Shown piece after piece: positions 1 through 8,602 of a stretch of 64,000 bases of DNA. Source of the DNA: Paenibacillus brevis. GTDB taxonomy: Bacteria; Bacillota; Bacilli; Paenibacillales; Paenibacillaceae. The notes beneath the pieces are model-generated. The model did not search any database. It was not told the origin of the DNA and saw only the letters and a program-made list of their open reading frames with translations. Position numbers and translations under genes: made by a program. The stretch spans positions 1 to 64,000 of the forward strand of contig NZ_JAHLQJ010000001.1 of NCBI RefSeq assembly GCF_018919145.1, in the 5' to 3' direction. The number at the start of each line of letters is the position of its first letter. The stretch's first letter is position 1.

Positions 1-353
1 AGCTCCTTTCGCATGTAGCTCTGAAATAGTGGTTTCTCACCTTCTATTTTAACCTACGATTTGCGAATAGGAGCTGTACTACGTTCATCATAACTACATG
101 TGATCCGTATATGCATGGGGTCGCCAATCGTCATCATGCTGTGAAGCACCGTACGTTGGGAGCTTTGCGCAGTGTGAGTTATGCATGATGTTACTGTTTG
201 TAATGCATCAGGCATCAAGATGCTATGCTGAATGAACGAGCCTGTAGGCTAGGCAAGTGATTCTGGTGCATTCTGCCATGCCTCCGATGTACGGATGGAG
301 AGCTACTATAGTGCATTCGGCACCTATAAAGCCGAACTATGCCTGCGTAATAA
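1..353. other. Structured intergenic stretch
   Basis: No convincing gene is visible. The stretch is rich in hairpins. AGCTCCTTTCGCA at the very edge pairs imperfectly with TGCGAATAGGAGCT at 62-75. Near 290-340, a CTCCGATG/CGGATGGAG hairpin and a TTCGGC/GCCGAA hairpin follow each other. This may be another dispersed repeat, but only one copy is visible here, so that is inference. Confidence 0.4.
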
Positions 354-486
354 GGGCATAAGTGTGAAGTGTGCTGAAGAAACGGAGTGTTCGCCTTTGC
401 GAGTGGATTCCCACCATTTCAGATTTTACTCAATCAAAGGAATCCGCGAACAACAGCGATCGTAAGCATACTTCACACGTTGCCCC
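354..486. repeat. Hairpin repeat element, copy 1
   Basis: A 133-bp element bounded by GGGCATAAGTGTGAAG and CTTCACACGTTGCCCC, which pair with each other. A second copy lies at 9711-9825. Both share the block CGAACAACAGCGATCGTA and an inner stem with GTTCGC/GCGAAC. The outer stem differs between copies but stays paired, here GTGTGAAGTGTGCT against AGCATACTTCACAC. It lies just downstream of the prenyltransferase gene. It could be a MITE-like repeat or a conserved RNA element. Confidence 0.8.
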
Positions 487-511
487 AGCAACGCAGAATC
501 GTTAGCCTGTT

Positions 512-1387
512 TTACTTTAGCAGGAAAAAGTCTGCCAGGGTGAAGAACAGGATCACCATGCTGATCACCTGGTTCAAGTTGTACGAAGCTACCTTCATCA
601 CTTTGCGGTTGGAGGGCTTGATGATCTTATGCTCGGTCATCAGAAGCAGGATGGCTATGACCAGGCCTGCTATATACAGCCAGCCGAGCCCGCGAATCGG
701 AATCAGGACGATCAGCAGAAGCACCATAATCGAGTGTAAGCCCGCAGCGATTCTCAGCCCGTTCTTCAGGCCGAAGATGCTGGGAATAGACCATAATTTA
801 TGCTCGCGGTCAAATTCGATATCTTGAGATCCGTAGATAATATCGAATCCGGCGATCCACAGCATAACGATGGTTCCCAGAATGAACGGTGTGAAGGCAA
901 ACTTGCCCGTGACCGCAAACCAGGCGCCGATCGGAGCCGAAGCAATGGTAAATCCAAGATACAGATGGCTCATGTACGTGAAGCGCTTGGTATACGAATA
1001 GGATGAGATCAAGAAAATGGCTACCGGCGATAGGATTAGGCAGAGCGGATTCAACATCCCAGCCGCGAAAATGAAAATGGCATAGTTAATCAAAACAAAC
1101 AGGAGTACTTCCTTCTCCCCCAGCAGCATCCGCGGCAAATGACGGTGCGCTGTACGGGGGTTCTGGGCATCGAAGGTCCGGTCCACAACCCGGTTGAACG
1201 CATTAGCCCCATTGCGGGCACCGATCAATGCGATCAGTCCCCACAGCATAATCCGCCAGGACGGGAGCCCGCCTGCCGCCCAGATCATCGAGATGATTGC
1301 GAACGGCAGCGAGAATAGCGTATGCGAGAACATCACCAGCTCTCCGTATAGCTTGATGCGGTGACCGATTTTACGCGCGGTTTCCAT
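512..1387 (-). CDS. UbiA-family prenyltransferase (DmkA/MqnP-like)
   Basis: This is an integral membrane enzyme of 291 aa that transfers a polyprenyl chain to an aromatic acceptor in quinone biosynthesis. Two Asp-rich motifs typical of UbiA proteins are visible: NGANAFNRVVDRTFD near residues 59-73 and DIIYGSQDIEFD near 182-193. About eight hydrophobic segments follow the usual pattern. The ATG at 1387 is chosen because AGGAGGGAGCAGGCG precedes it; an upstream in-frame extension lacks a site. It overlaps the end of the aminotransferase gene by 17 bp, implying coupling. The aromatic substrate cannot be read from sequence. Candidates are 1,4-dihydroxy-2-naphthoate (demethylmenaquinone) or the futalosine-pathway acceptor. 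Location with EetA/EetB/ApbE homologues favours a quinone used in extracellular electron transfer, which is inference. Confidence 0.88.
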   Translation of the reverse strand: METARKIGHRIKLYGELVMFSHTLFSLPFAIISMIWAAGGLPSWRIMLWGLIALIGARNGANAFNRVVDRTFDAQNPRTAHRHLPRMLLGEKEVLLFVLINYAIFIFAAGMLNPLCLILSPVAIFLISSYSYTKRFTYMSHLYLGFTIASAPIGAWFAVTGKFAFTPFILGTIVMLWIAGFDIIYGSQDIEFDREHKLWSIPSIFGLKNGLRIAAGLHSIMVLLLIVLIPIRGLGWLYIAGLVIAILLLMTEHKIIKPSNRKVMKVASYNLNQVISMVILFFTLADFFLLK

Positions 1388-2711
1388 CGCCTGCTCCCTC
1401 CTGTGTCCAGAATTCGGCTGCACGGTCGGCCTCTTCGAATGCCTGACCAAGCGCAGTGAGCATCTCTGCGATATCCTGCTCTGTTATTACGAGCGGCGGC
1501 TGGAAGGCCAGCACATTCCGGCCGACGCCGTTCTTGCCGATGATGAACCCGCGATCCTTCATCGCCTCCAGTACATCATCAACGAGGCGGGCGCCAAGCT
1601 CCGGGGCGTCTGCACTCAGCTCGGCGCCGAGCATCAGGCCGGCGCCGCGCACCTCGGACAGCACGCGCGGATAGCGTGCTGCCAGATCCTCCAGGCCGGC
1701 GCGGAGCTGGCCGCCCAGGCGCTCGGCGCGTTTCGGCAGGCGGTGCGCTTCGATGTAATCGAGCACCGCGAGCGCCGTGACGGACGAGACCGGATTGCCG
1801 CCAAAGGTGGAGGCCGAAGGCCGGTTGAAGCTGGCGGCAATTGCGTCCGTCGAAGCGAACGCAGCGACCGGAACACCACTGCCGAGCGCTTTCGCCATGG
1901 AGATAATATCGGGCGTCACGCCCCAACGATCCATGGCGAACATGCGGCCTGTGCGGCCAAAGCCGGTCTGAATCTCGTCGGAGATGAGCAGTACGCCGTA
2001 CTGCTCCAGAAGCGCCTTCACTTCAGGGAAGTACCAATCCGGCGGCACAATGATGCCCGCGTTGCCCTGGATCGGCTCTGCGATCATCGCTGCAATCTCG
2101 CCGCCCCTCTCCTCCAGCACTGTCTTCAGCGCGTCGATGGAGCGTCTTGCTGCATCATCAGCGCTCATTCCCTGTGCATACGGCCGCGGAATGAAGGTAA
2201 CGTCCTCAGCACCCGGCACAGCCAGTTGCGGGTCTGTACGCCACATTTGTAGCCCGGTAACACTCATCGTCAAATAGGTCCGTCCGTGCAGGCCTTGCTC
2301 CAAGGCGATGAATCCCCGGCGTCCGGTGTGCAGACGGGCAAGCAGGAGAGCTCCTTCATTAGCCTCGGAGCCGCTGTTTACAAAGAAGGTGCGGCGAAGG
2401 TCCCCAGGCAGCACCTCTGCCAGCCGCTCTGCCAGATCCACATTAGGCTGCGTTAAATAAATGGTGCAGGTATGCTGCAGCGTTCTAAGCTGCTCTGCAG
2501 TTCTCTCCGCAATTTCCGGATTGCAGTGACCGCTGGCTACCACAGAAACACCGGCAAAGAAGTCGGTGTATCTCTTGCCGTCATGTCCGTATAGATATTG
2601 CATATCCCCCCGGACAAGCTGCGGCGGATTCCGATAGAAGTAACTTGTGCAAGGATAAAAATATTGGCTGCGCTTCTCTAAGATACCTTCCGGCCCGATG
2701 AATGGATTCAT
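1371..2711 (-). CDS. Class III PLP-dependent aminotransferase
   Basis: A 446-aa fold-type I aminotransferase of the acetylornithine/4-aminobutyrate/alanine-glyoxylate group. Visible landmarks are NSGSEANE near residue 112 for cofactor phosphate binding, the DEIQTGFGRTG motif with Asp245 contacting the PLP ring nitrogen, and SMAKALGSG with Lys274 as the Schiff-base lysine. STFGGNP near residue 310 fits the family. The substrate is not determined by these motifs. It lies in the minus-strand run between the U32 gene and the prenyltransferase and overlaps the latter by 17 bp. It is cytosolic. The short gap to the U32 gene suggests co-transcription. No defect is visible. Confidence 0.9.
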   Translation of the reverse strand: MNPFIGPEGILEKRSQYFYPCTSYFYRNPPQLVRGDMQYLYGHDGKRYTDFFAGVSVVASGHCNPEIAERTAEQLRTLQHTCTIYLTQPNVDLAERLAEVLPGDLRRTFFVNSGSEANEGALLLARLHTGRRGFIALEQGLHGRTYLTMSVTGLQMWRTDPQLAVPGAEDVTFIPRPYAQGMSADDAARRSIDALKTVLEERGGEIAAMIAEPIQGNAGIIVPPDWYFPEVKALLEQYGVLLISDEIQTGFGRTGRMFAMDRWGVTPDIISMAKALGSGVPVAAFASTDAIAASFNRPSASTFGGNPVSSVTALAVLDYIEAHRLPKRAERLGGQLRAGLEDLAARYPRVLSEVRGAGLMLGAELSADAPELGARLVDDVLEAMKDRGFIIGKNGVGRNVLAFQPPLVITEQDIAEMLTALGQAFEEADRAAEFWTQEGAGDGNRA

Positions 2712-2820
2712 GCTTCATTCGCCTCTCTTCCCTATTTACTGCCCTCTATTCACTTCATTATTGAACTTAGCCAGTTATGAACATAGCCAGGCGCTTGTAC
2801 GGCACCCGGCCTATCTATGC

Positions 2821-4818
2821 TTACCTTTGCCCTGCTGTCTCTGCTTGCGGAGCGCTTAATGCAGTATTAGCCTGAGCTGCTCCGCCGTCAAATTGAAGCG
2901 CCCCCAGCGTATATCCGGCATAGACCGGTTGAAGAGAAGCGAACAGCTCCTCCGTACGATCCGGCTCATTCAGCGCTGCCTTATAGGCTGCAATGATCGT
3001 CGCCAATTGTTCCGGGCTATAGGTGGTGCCTTCAATCCGGAACACCTCCAGTCCGGCTTCCTTCAACTCACGCACAAGCGGCAGAAGACACAGCTCCTTG
3101 GCCAAGGTGAGATGATTACGTCCATGCACATCGCGGTACACCGGACTTTCTCCCTTATCTGTCCTGAGCACCAGAATCGAATTAGCGACATAAGTATTAT
3201 CCTCTTCGCCAACCGGTTCGAATACTTCTGTATTTTCGTACAAATCGTGCTCCATATACATCAAGGCCGGAGATCCATGCACGAGTGCCTCCATCGGTGC
3301 CGGCGCTTCGGCCAGCAACGCGCGCAAATCGATCGCAGGCAGCTCCATGGAAGCGGTGAGGCGTGTTACTCCCATATTGTGATAGAAGCCCGCAGAAAGC
3401 TTATTATACACGTTTAAATTGAAGTCCCCTACAAGCGGGTATCCCTTCCCTGCAAATTTACGCACGGCTCCCAGATTCGTAACCACAACCCCATCGATCG
3501 GCAGACGTTCGCCGGAGAGTAAGCCGTCATAAATTTCAAATTGCAGTTCCGTCATCATCCGCGGCAAGCAGACATATAGCTTCACATCGCCCTTCTGCAC
3601 GGCAAGCTGCTTAATCTCTTCTTTGGTAAACGCATGATCCGGCTCGTATACATCCCCTGAAAGGTAAATGTGATCTGCCCCCGCCTTCATTGCCGTCTCT
3701 GCCTGTGTGACATTATTCACATGAACGGAGATCTCAGGACGGCTGGTCCCCGATTTCCCGGATGGTGAAAATTCAGACCAGATTTCCTTTATCTCGTTCA
3801 GCCGCTTCTCCCCCAGCTCCCGTTCTTCCGTAGGTGTACTGAATACCTTGCCCGTGCTGTAGAACTTGCCGGTTCCTTCATAACGCTTATTGATGTTGGA
3901 TAGTCCAGGACGTCCAAAAGCATAGGCGGTAGAAAAATCGCGTTTTCTGTTCTCATACAGCAGATCACGATCCTTGGCCCGCTCAAATCCGACCGGATCG
4001 GCAATATAACGGTCAATTGCATCTCCGTAAGCATTGATCAGCATCAGCACAAAGGCGGTATCCCGCATCCGGCCTTCAACCTTGAAGGACGTAATCCCGC
4101 CATGAATCAACTCCGGAATATGCTCATACATGTACATATCCTTCACTGCCAGCGGATATTCGGAAGGATAGACGAGGCCGTCCTTTTTAACCCGGTAATC
4201 CCAGCGGCAAGGCTTCAGGCATTTTCCCCGGTTGCTGCTCATCCCGAAGACCAGGGAGCTGAAATAGCAGTTCGCTCCGTGGACAGAGCACATATCGCCA
4301 TGGATGAAATACTCCAGCTCCATTCCTGTTTGTGCTTTTAAATAACGGGTTGAGGCCAGATCCATCTCCCGCGAGGTGACGACCCGAGTGACCCCCAGCT
4401 CCTTCAGGGCCTCCACCATCTCAATATTATGCACATTCATCATCACCGAGGAATGCACCGGGATCGGGAGCCCTAACTGCCGAATCAGCTCCAGCACGGC
4501 AAAATCCTGGACAATAATCGCATCCGGAGCCGCGCTCTCCAGAAACCGCAAATAGTCAGCCGCTTCCTCAAGCTCTCCTTCGTTCAGCAAATTATTTACG
4601 GTCACATAGGCTCTTTTGCCTAAAGCATGGGCGATTTGCACCGCCTCAGTAATTTGTTCTAAGGTAAAGTTATATCCTTTGCGCATCATGCGCATATTCA
4701 GACTTGGTCCTCCAAAGTAGACCGCATCACAATTGGCTTCGATAACCTCCTTGAAGATTTCAAAGGTTCCCGCCGGCGCAAGCAGCTCGACTTCTTTTCC
4801 ATTAAAATAGCGTGCCAC
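2821..4818 (-). CDS. U32-family protein (RlhA/TrhP-like RNA hydroxylation factor)
   Basis: A 665-aa protein of the collagenase-like peptidase U32 family. The N-terminal TIM-barrel-like region begins with ELLAPAGTFE. The U32 signature with clustered cysteines (GDMCSVHGANC and RGKCLKPCRW) lies near residues 172-200. Known members with this layout (E. coli RlhA and TrhP) take part in rRNA or tRNA hydroxylation rather than proteolysis, and the cysteines suit an Fe-S cluster. The GTG at 4818 is chosen because GGGGAGGAG precedes it; an upstream TTG has no site. The length resembles RlhA more than the shorter paired YrrN/YrrO proteins. Its link to the neighbouring ECF genes may be only positional. 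Confidence 0.85.
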   Translation of the reverse strand: MARYFNGKEVELLAPAGTFEIFKEVIEANCDAVYFGGPSLNMRMMRKGYNFTLEQITEAVQIAHALGKRAYVTVNNLLNEGELEEAADYLRFLESAAPDAIIVQDFAVLELIRQLGLPIPVHSSVMMNVHNIEMVEALKELGVTRVVTSREMDLASTRYLKAQTGMELEYFIHGDMCSVHGANCYFSSLVFGMSSNRGKCLKPCRWDYRVKKDGLVYPSEYPLAVKDMYMYEHIPELIHGGITSFKVEGRMRDTAFVLMLINAYGDAIDRYIADPVGFERAKDRDLLYENRKRDFSTAYAFGRPGLSNINKRYEGTGKFYSTGKVFSTPTEERELGEKRLNEIKEIWSEFSPSGKSGTSRPEISVHVNNVTQAETAMKAGADHIYLSGDVYEPDHAFTKEEIKQLAVQKGDVKLYVCLPRMMTELQFEIYDGLLSGERLPIDGVVVTNLGAVRKFAGKGYPLVGDFNLNVYNKLSAGFYHNMGVTRLTASMELPAIDLRALLAEAPAPMEALVHGSPALMYMEHDLYENTEVFEPVGEEDNTYVANSILVLRTDKGESPVYRDVHGRNHLTLAKELCLLPLVRELKEAGLEVFRIEGTTYSPEQLATIIAAYKAALNEPDRTEELFASLQPVYAGYTLGALQFDGGAAQANTALSAPQAETAGQR

Positions 4819-4903
4819 AGTGTTTCTCCTCCCCAGGTGCCGCAAATAACAGCGTTATTTAACGGATTTTATCTTCCTCTATATATTTTCGTAATTCAAA
4901 GAA

Positions 4904-5710
4904 TCAAGTTAAAACCAGTTTGAGCACAAGCACGACAGCAATCAGAACAACAAAGGACAGGACGAACAACGTAGCCTTTGTACTCCAGATCAGCTTGTGA
5001 TACTCCGAACGCGGTTCCCCTATAATAAACCCCCGGGCTTCCATGGAAAGCACCAGCTCCTCTGCACGGCGAAAGGCGCTAACCGTTACCGGCACAAGCA
5101 GCGAGACAAGCAGCTTGCCCTTCTCCAGCCAAGGCAATTCTTTCAAATCCGCGCCCCGCGCCGCTTGTGCTTTAAGTATTTTGTGAGTCTCATCCAGAAT
5201 TGTCGGGATAAAGCGCAGTGCAATCCCCATCATCAAGGTCAGCCGATCTGCGGACACTCCGATTTTTTTCAGGGGAGCAAGCACGCCGCCAAGTCCCTGG
5301 TTCAGCAAGCCTGGTGTGGTTGTGAAGGTCAGCATCGCCGTAAATGACACTAACAGCAGCATACGGATGGCCGAGATCAATCCTCGTGATAATCCCCCGG
5401 CGTATACCGTAACATTGCCGATTTCCAGCAGCAGCCTCCCCTCATCCACGGTCAAAGCCTGCACGACAAAAATAAAAACCATCAGCACCCACAAGGGTTT
5501 GGCGGCTTTGGCGTAATATTTAAGCGGGATCAGGGTCATCTTCATATAGATGAGCGAAAATACCGCCGCGGCAAGGAGCGGAATCCAGGAATTCACCAGA
5601 AGCAGTGCTGCCAAATAGAGGACCATTCCTGTCAGTTTCGCTCTCGGATCGATCGGATGAATCCAGGAGCCGGTATCGATGCTCCGTCCGAACAATAGTC
5701 TGTTGCGCAT
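4904..5710 (-). CDS. ecfT: ECF transporter transmembrane protein EcfT
   Basis: A 268-aa membrane protein, the scaffold subunit of a group II energy-coupling-factor transporter. It couples the ATPases EcfA1/EcfA2 to substrate-binding S components. Several hydrophobic helices are visible. The conserved coupling-helix signatures AARGADLKE (near residue 183) and SMEARGF (near residue 222) carry the Ala-Arg-Gly motifs that bind the ATPases. It starts 3 bp after ecfA2 ends, with GAGGGGG upstream. In L. monocytogenes, ECF subunits move flavins across the membrane for flavin-based electron transfer. The EetB-like gene in this operon suggests a similar use here, though a general vitamin importer is equally possible. 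Confidence 0.92.
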   Translation of the reverse strand: MRNRLLFGRSIDTGSWIHPIDPRAKLTGMVLYLAALLLVNSWIPLLAAAVFSLIYMKMTLIPLKYYAKAAKPLWVLMVFIFVVQALTVDEGRLLLEIGNVTVYAGGLSRGLISAIRMLLLVSFTAMLTFTTTPGLLNQGLGGVLAPLKKIGVSADRLTLMMGIALRFIPTILDETHKILKAQAARGADLKELPWLEKGKLLVSLLVPVTVSAFRRAEELVLSMEARGFIIGEPRSEYHKLIWSTKATLFVLSFVVLIAVVLVLKLVLT

Positions 5711-5713
5711 CGT

Positions 5714-6598
5714 TTATCCGCCCCCTCTTCGCTCGATGTCTCCCGCTTCCAGCAATCGGCTGATACGTACAGCCATCTGCTCCGCTGTCAGACAAGGCTC
5801 CTCGTGCTCTAGCCCGTATTGCTCCGCAAGCCGGTTCCATACCTTGATGCAGGCCGGAACCGCCAGGTGGTATTCACCTTCCAGCCTCGCAGCTTCATGG
5901 ACAAGCTCGGCCGGACTTCCCTGAAATACCTTCTTGCCCTGATGCATGACAATCCAGGTGCCGGCATAAGGAAGCATCTCTTCGATCCGGTGTGTCACGA
6001 CGATCACCGTCTTGCCTTCCTCCCGCTGCATTCTCCCCAGCAATTCGGCCAGCTCTGCCCGGCTTTCCGGGTCCAGCGTGGCCGTCGGCTCATCAAGAAC
6101 GATGACTTCCGGATCCATGGCCAGCACAGAGGCTATCGCCACCTTACGCATCTGTCCACCGCTAAGGTGAAAGGGATTCCGGGGCAGGAAGGATTCATCC
6201 AATCCCACTTGCCGCAAAGCACGGATTGCACTTTGGCGCGCAGCTTCCCGGTCCATTCCGAAATTCAGCGGGCCAAACATAAGATCCTTCTCCACTGTAT
6301 CCTCAAACAGCTGCTGCTCCGGGAATTGAAAGACAAGTCCTACTCTGCGCCTCAATTCCTGCAGCAGCGGCTTGCCGCCCGCTTCAAGCGTAAAATCCAG
6401 TACGTGAACCTTGCCTTCCGTCGGCTTCAGCAAGCCGTTAAAATGCTGCAGCAACGTGGATTTTCCTGAGCCCGTAGCCCCTGCGATACCGGTAAACACG
6501 CCCTCTTCCAGGTGGAGGCTCACTTCATGGAGGGCGGAATGACTCCACATATTTCTAGCGTCGTAGGCAAAGCTTACCTTTTCAAAATCAATGGCCAT
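5714..6598 (-). CDS. ecfA2: ECF transporter ATP-binding protein EcfA2
   Basis: A 294-aa cytosolic ATPase of the ECF module. The Walker A motif GATGSGKSTL lies near residue 40, the Q-loop is VFQFPEQQLFE, and the ABC signature is LSGGQMRKVA. Walker B plus catalytic Glu is VIVLDEPTATLD, and the switch His is in VVTHR. The longer C-terminal domain of ECF ATPases is present. It overlaps ecfA1 by 25 bp and is followed by ecfT after 3 bp. The order ecfA1-ecfA2-ecfT is the standard Firmicutes arrangement. Confidence 0.94.
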   Translation of the reverse strand: MAIDFEKVSFAYDARNMWSHSALHEVSLHLEEGVFTGIAGATGSGKSTLLQHFNGLLKPTEGKVHVLDFTLEAGGKPLLQELRRRVGLVFQFPEQQLFEDTVEKDLMFGPLNFGMDREAARQSAIRALRQVGLDESFLPRNPFHLSGGQMRKVAIASVLAMDPEVIVLDEPTATLDPESRAELAELLGRMQREEGKTVIVVTHRIEEMLPYAGTWIVMHQGKKVFQGSPAELVHEAARLEGEYHLAVPACIKVWNRLAEQYGLEHEEPCLTAEQMAVRISRLLEAGDIERRGGG

Positions 6599-7416
6599 AT
6601 CCGATCCTCCACCTCCCCGCTTTGCCGGCTCCCTTGCGGCACGCTAATTCCAAGCTTGTTCAATTCCTTCTCCAGCCTGACAGGGTAAGGGGCAATAAGA
6701 CGGCAGGCTTGCAGCAGCTGATCATCCTGGAACAGCTCCCAGGGAGTCAAATCTGCGGCAATCCCGCCGTCGTTCAATACGATGGCCCGGTCGGAGGCCA
6801 TGATCTCCTCCGCATCGTGCGTGATCGAGATCATGGTGTACCTGCCTTCTTCCTTCATTCCTCGCAGAATATCCAGCAATTCCTCTCTTGCTCTCTCATC
6901 CAGCATGGACGATGCTTCGTCAAAAATGATAATGTCCGGCTCCAGCGCCAGGATCGCAGCAATGGCGACCCGCTGCTTCTGCCCTCCGGACAGCTCCGCC
7001 GGATGCTTCGATAAGAGATGGCCGATCTCCAGCTTCTCTGCATAGCTATGTACCCGTTCCTTCATTTCTTCCCGTGGAATACAGCGGCTTTCCAGCCCGA
7101 AGGCAATGTCCTCTTCTACGGTCGAGCCGATAAATTGATTGTCCGGGTTCTGGAATACCATTCCGATATGAGAGCGTAGCTTCCCGATGGTACTGCTGGA
7201 GAGATGGATGCCCTGCACCTCGATCTTCCCTTCATTGACTGCCAGCAATCCTCCGAGCAGCTTGGCCAGCGTGGATTTGCCGCAACCGTTCGGACCTATC
7301 AGCGATACCCAGCTTCCCGGAAGGATGCTAAATGACAGATCGCTCAATACCGGCTGCTCCGGTGAATAAGCGAAAGAAACATGCTGCACATGATAAGCGG
7401 GTTGTTCTTCTGTCAT
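6574..7416 (-). CDS. ecfA1: ECF transporter ATP-binding protein EcfA1
   Basis: A 280-aa ATPase subunit of the ECF transporter. Walker A GPNGCGKSTL is near residue 40, the Q-loop is VFQNPDNQF, the signature LSGGQKQRVA, Walker B IIIFDEASSMLD and the switch His ISITHD. The Ser-Ser after the Walker B Glu differs from the usual Pro-Thr but is common in EcfA1. GGAGGGG precedes the ATG. It lies 25 bp downstream of the EetB-like gene, so the ECF module and the EetA/EetB pair are probably one transcript. EcfA1 and EcfA2 form the heterodimer that drives substrate movement. Confidence 0.94.
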   Translation of the reverse strand: MTEEQPAYHVQHVSFAYSPEQPVLSDLSFSILPGSWVSLIGPNGCGKSTLAKLLGGLLAVNEGKIEVQGIHLSSSTIGKLRSHIGMVFQNPDNQFIGSTVEEDIAFGLESRCIPREEMKERVHSYAEKLEIGHLLSKHPAELSGGQKQRVAIAAILALEPDIIIFDEASSMLDERAREELLDILRGMKEEGRYTMISITHDAEEIMASDRAIVLNDGGIAADLTPWELFQDDQLLQACRLIAPYPVRLEKELNKLGISVPQGSRQSGEVEDRIWPLILKR

Positions 7417-7441
7417 CCTTACCCCTCCTGTCTATTTATAT

Positions 7442-7996
7442 CTACACCGGCTTCGTCAAAAATCCCTCAAACAAAGATAACTTCGACAAGGAAGGGATCA
7501 GATACCGTACCGCAAGCCCGACTGCAATTCCGGTCAATACGCCGGCAATTAACAATACCGGCAAATAGGACATGATTTTGGTTGTCTTCAAATATACCGC
7601 CGCAGCTCCGAGCTGCCCGACATTATGGGAAATGCCTCCAACAATACTAACGCTGATCATACTGAAATTTTCACGTCCGAAGCTGAGCAGCCCCCACATC
7701 GCAAGAAAGCTCAACAGGGCTCCGCTGATGCTGAACAATAAGCTGGAGAAGGTCCCCAGCATGAACGAACTGAGTAAGGTTTTCAGAATAACAACCATTA
7801 AAGCGTCTCTTCCCCTGAGAAAATACAGGCATGTAAGCACCATAATATTAGCCAGGCCCAGCTTGGCGCCCGGGACACCCATATTCACAGGAATGGAAGC
7901 CTCGATCAGACTGAGAACAACGGCTACAGCCGCAAAGATCGCCACAATGACCGTCCTCTTCAGAGAGAGATTGGCCTGCTCATTTAACGATGGCAT
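7442..7996 (-). CDS. Gx transporter family membrane protein (EetB-like)
   Basis: A 184-aa protein with about six hydrophobic helices. It carries PGAKLGLANI near residue 46 and GGISHNVGQLGAA near residue 125, landmarks of the family formerly labelled heptaprenyl diphosphate synthase component I. The family resembles ECF S components and includes EetB of the Listeria flavin-based electron transfer locus. The ATG at 7996 is chosen because AGGAG sits 9 bases before it; an in-frame ATG three codons upstream overlaps that site. It overlaps the EetA-like gene and precedes the ECF module. Its substrate is unproven; a role in quinone or flavin electron transfer follows from context. Confidence 0.85.
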   Translation of the reverse strand: MPSLNEQANLSLKRTVIVAIFAAVAVVLSLIEASIPVNMGVPGAKLGLANIMVLTCLYFLRGRDALMVVILKTLLSSFMLGTFSSLLFSISGALLSFLAMWGLLSFGRENFSMISVSIVGGISHNVGQLGAAAVYLKTTKIMSYLPVLLIAGVLTGIAVGLAVRYLIPSLSKLSLFEGFLTKPV

Positions 7997-8372
7997 CGAT
8001 GTCATCTCCTTCTGAAGGCGCGCCCTCGATTTCTACCAGCAATTTATGAGGCAGGCAGACAATCGTACCTCCATTGCGCTCAATAAATCCGAAGGTAAGA
8101 CATACCTTGTCCGGGCAATCCGCATCGATCATTTCAATACCGTAATCATGAACTTTAAGTAAATTATACCCATGTTCCGTATTTATCTCGATTTCCTGTT
8201 CTTCACCGGTCAGTTCTACCGTGCGGAACAGTTTGCCATCCACCGTAATTTTAGCGATACGTTGTGTGTTGTGATTGTTTTCACTAGGGCTGTCGCCGAA
8301 CCATCTGGGCACTAGAAATGCAGCAGCAATGACGACGACTAAACCGATGAGTACGATATCTCCGCGCTTCAT
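7980..8372 (-). CDS. NusG domain II membrane-anchored protein (EetA-like)
   Basis: A 130-aa protein with one N-terminal membrane helix (about residues 6-23) followed by an extracytosolic NusG-II domain. The domain shows the family pattern DADCPDKVC, then GG and IVCLPHKLLVEI, with three conserved cysteines. Such proteins are paired with Gx-family proteins across Firmicutes and correspond to EetA in the Listeria electron transfer locus. It is the first gene of the minus-strand run, overlaps the EetB-like gene, and is divergent from apbE across a 230-bp region. Despite the domain name it is not a transcription factor. Confidence 0.87.
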   Translation of the reverse strand: MKRGDIVLIGLVVVIAAAFLVPRWFGDSPSENNHNTQRIAKITVDGKLFRTVELTGEEQEIEINTEHGYNLLKVHDYGIEMIDADCPDKVCLTFGFIERNGGTIVCLPHKLLVEIEGAPSEGDDIDAIVK

Positions 8373-8602
8373 GACAAACTCCCTTATTTTTTAATTATAT
8401 AAATCTTAGACGAAACCATTATACCTGTTAGGTTCCAATCATCCGTGTGATAAATGTATCATTTTTTGCCGCATTTCACAAAATCATCACTTAGGAAGAC
8501 TATAATATAGGAAAGAGCCCCTGTGAGGATTGATACTTTTAGTGCGGATTCTTTTCTGCTACAATCAAGGTCGACATGAATGAGAAATGAGGATGCATAT
8601 CT
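8373..8602. promoter_or_regulatory. Divergent regulatory region between EetA-like gene and apbE
   Basis: This 230-bp spacer must hold promoters for both directions. A TATAAT at about 8503-8508 is a possible -10 for apbE. TGATAAATGTATCA at 8448-8461 has 5-bp inverted arms (TGATA/TATCA) and sits in the middle of the region. It loosely resembles CRP/FNR-family half-sites. The regulator is unknown. Confidence 0.4.
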
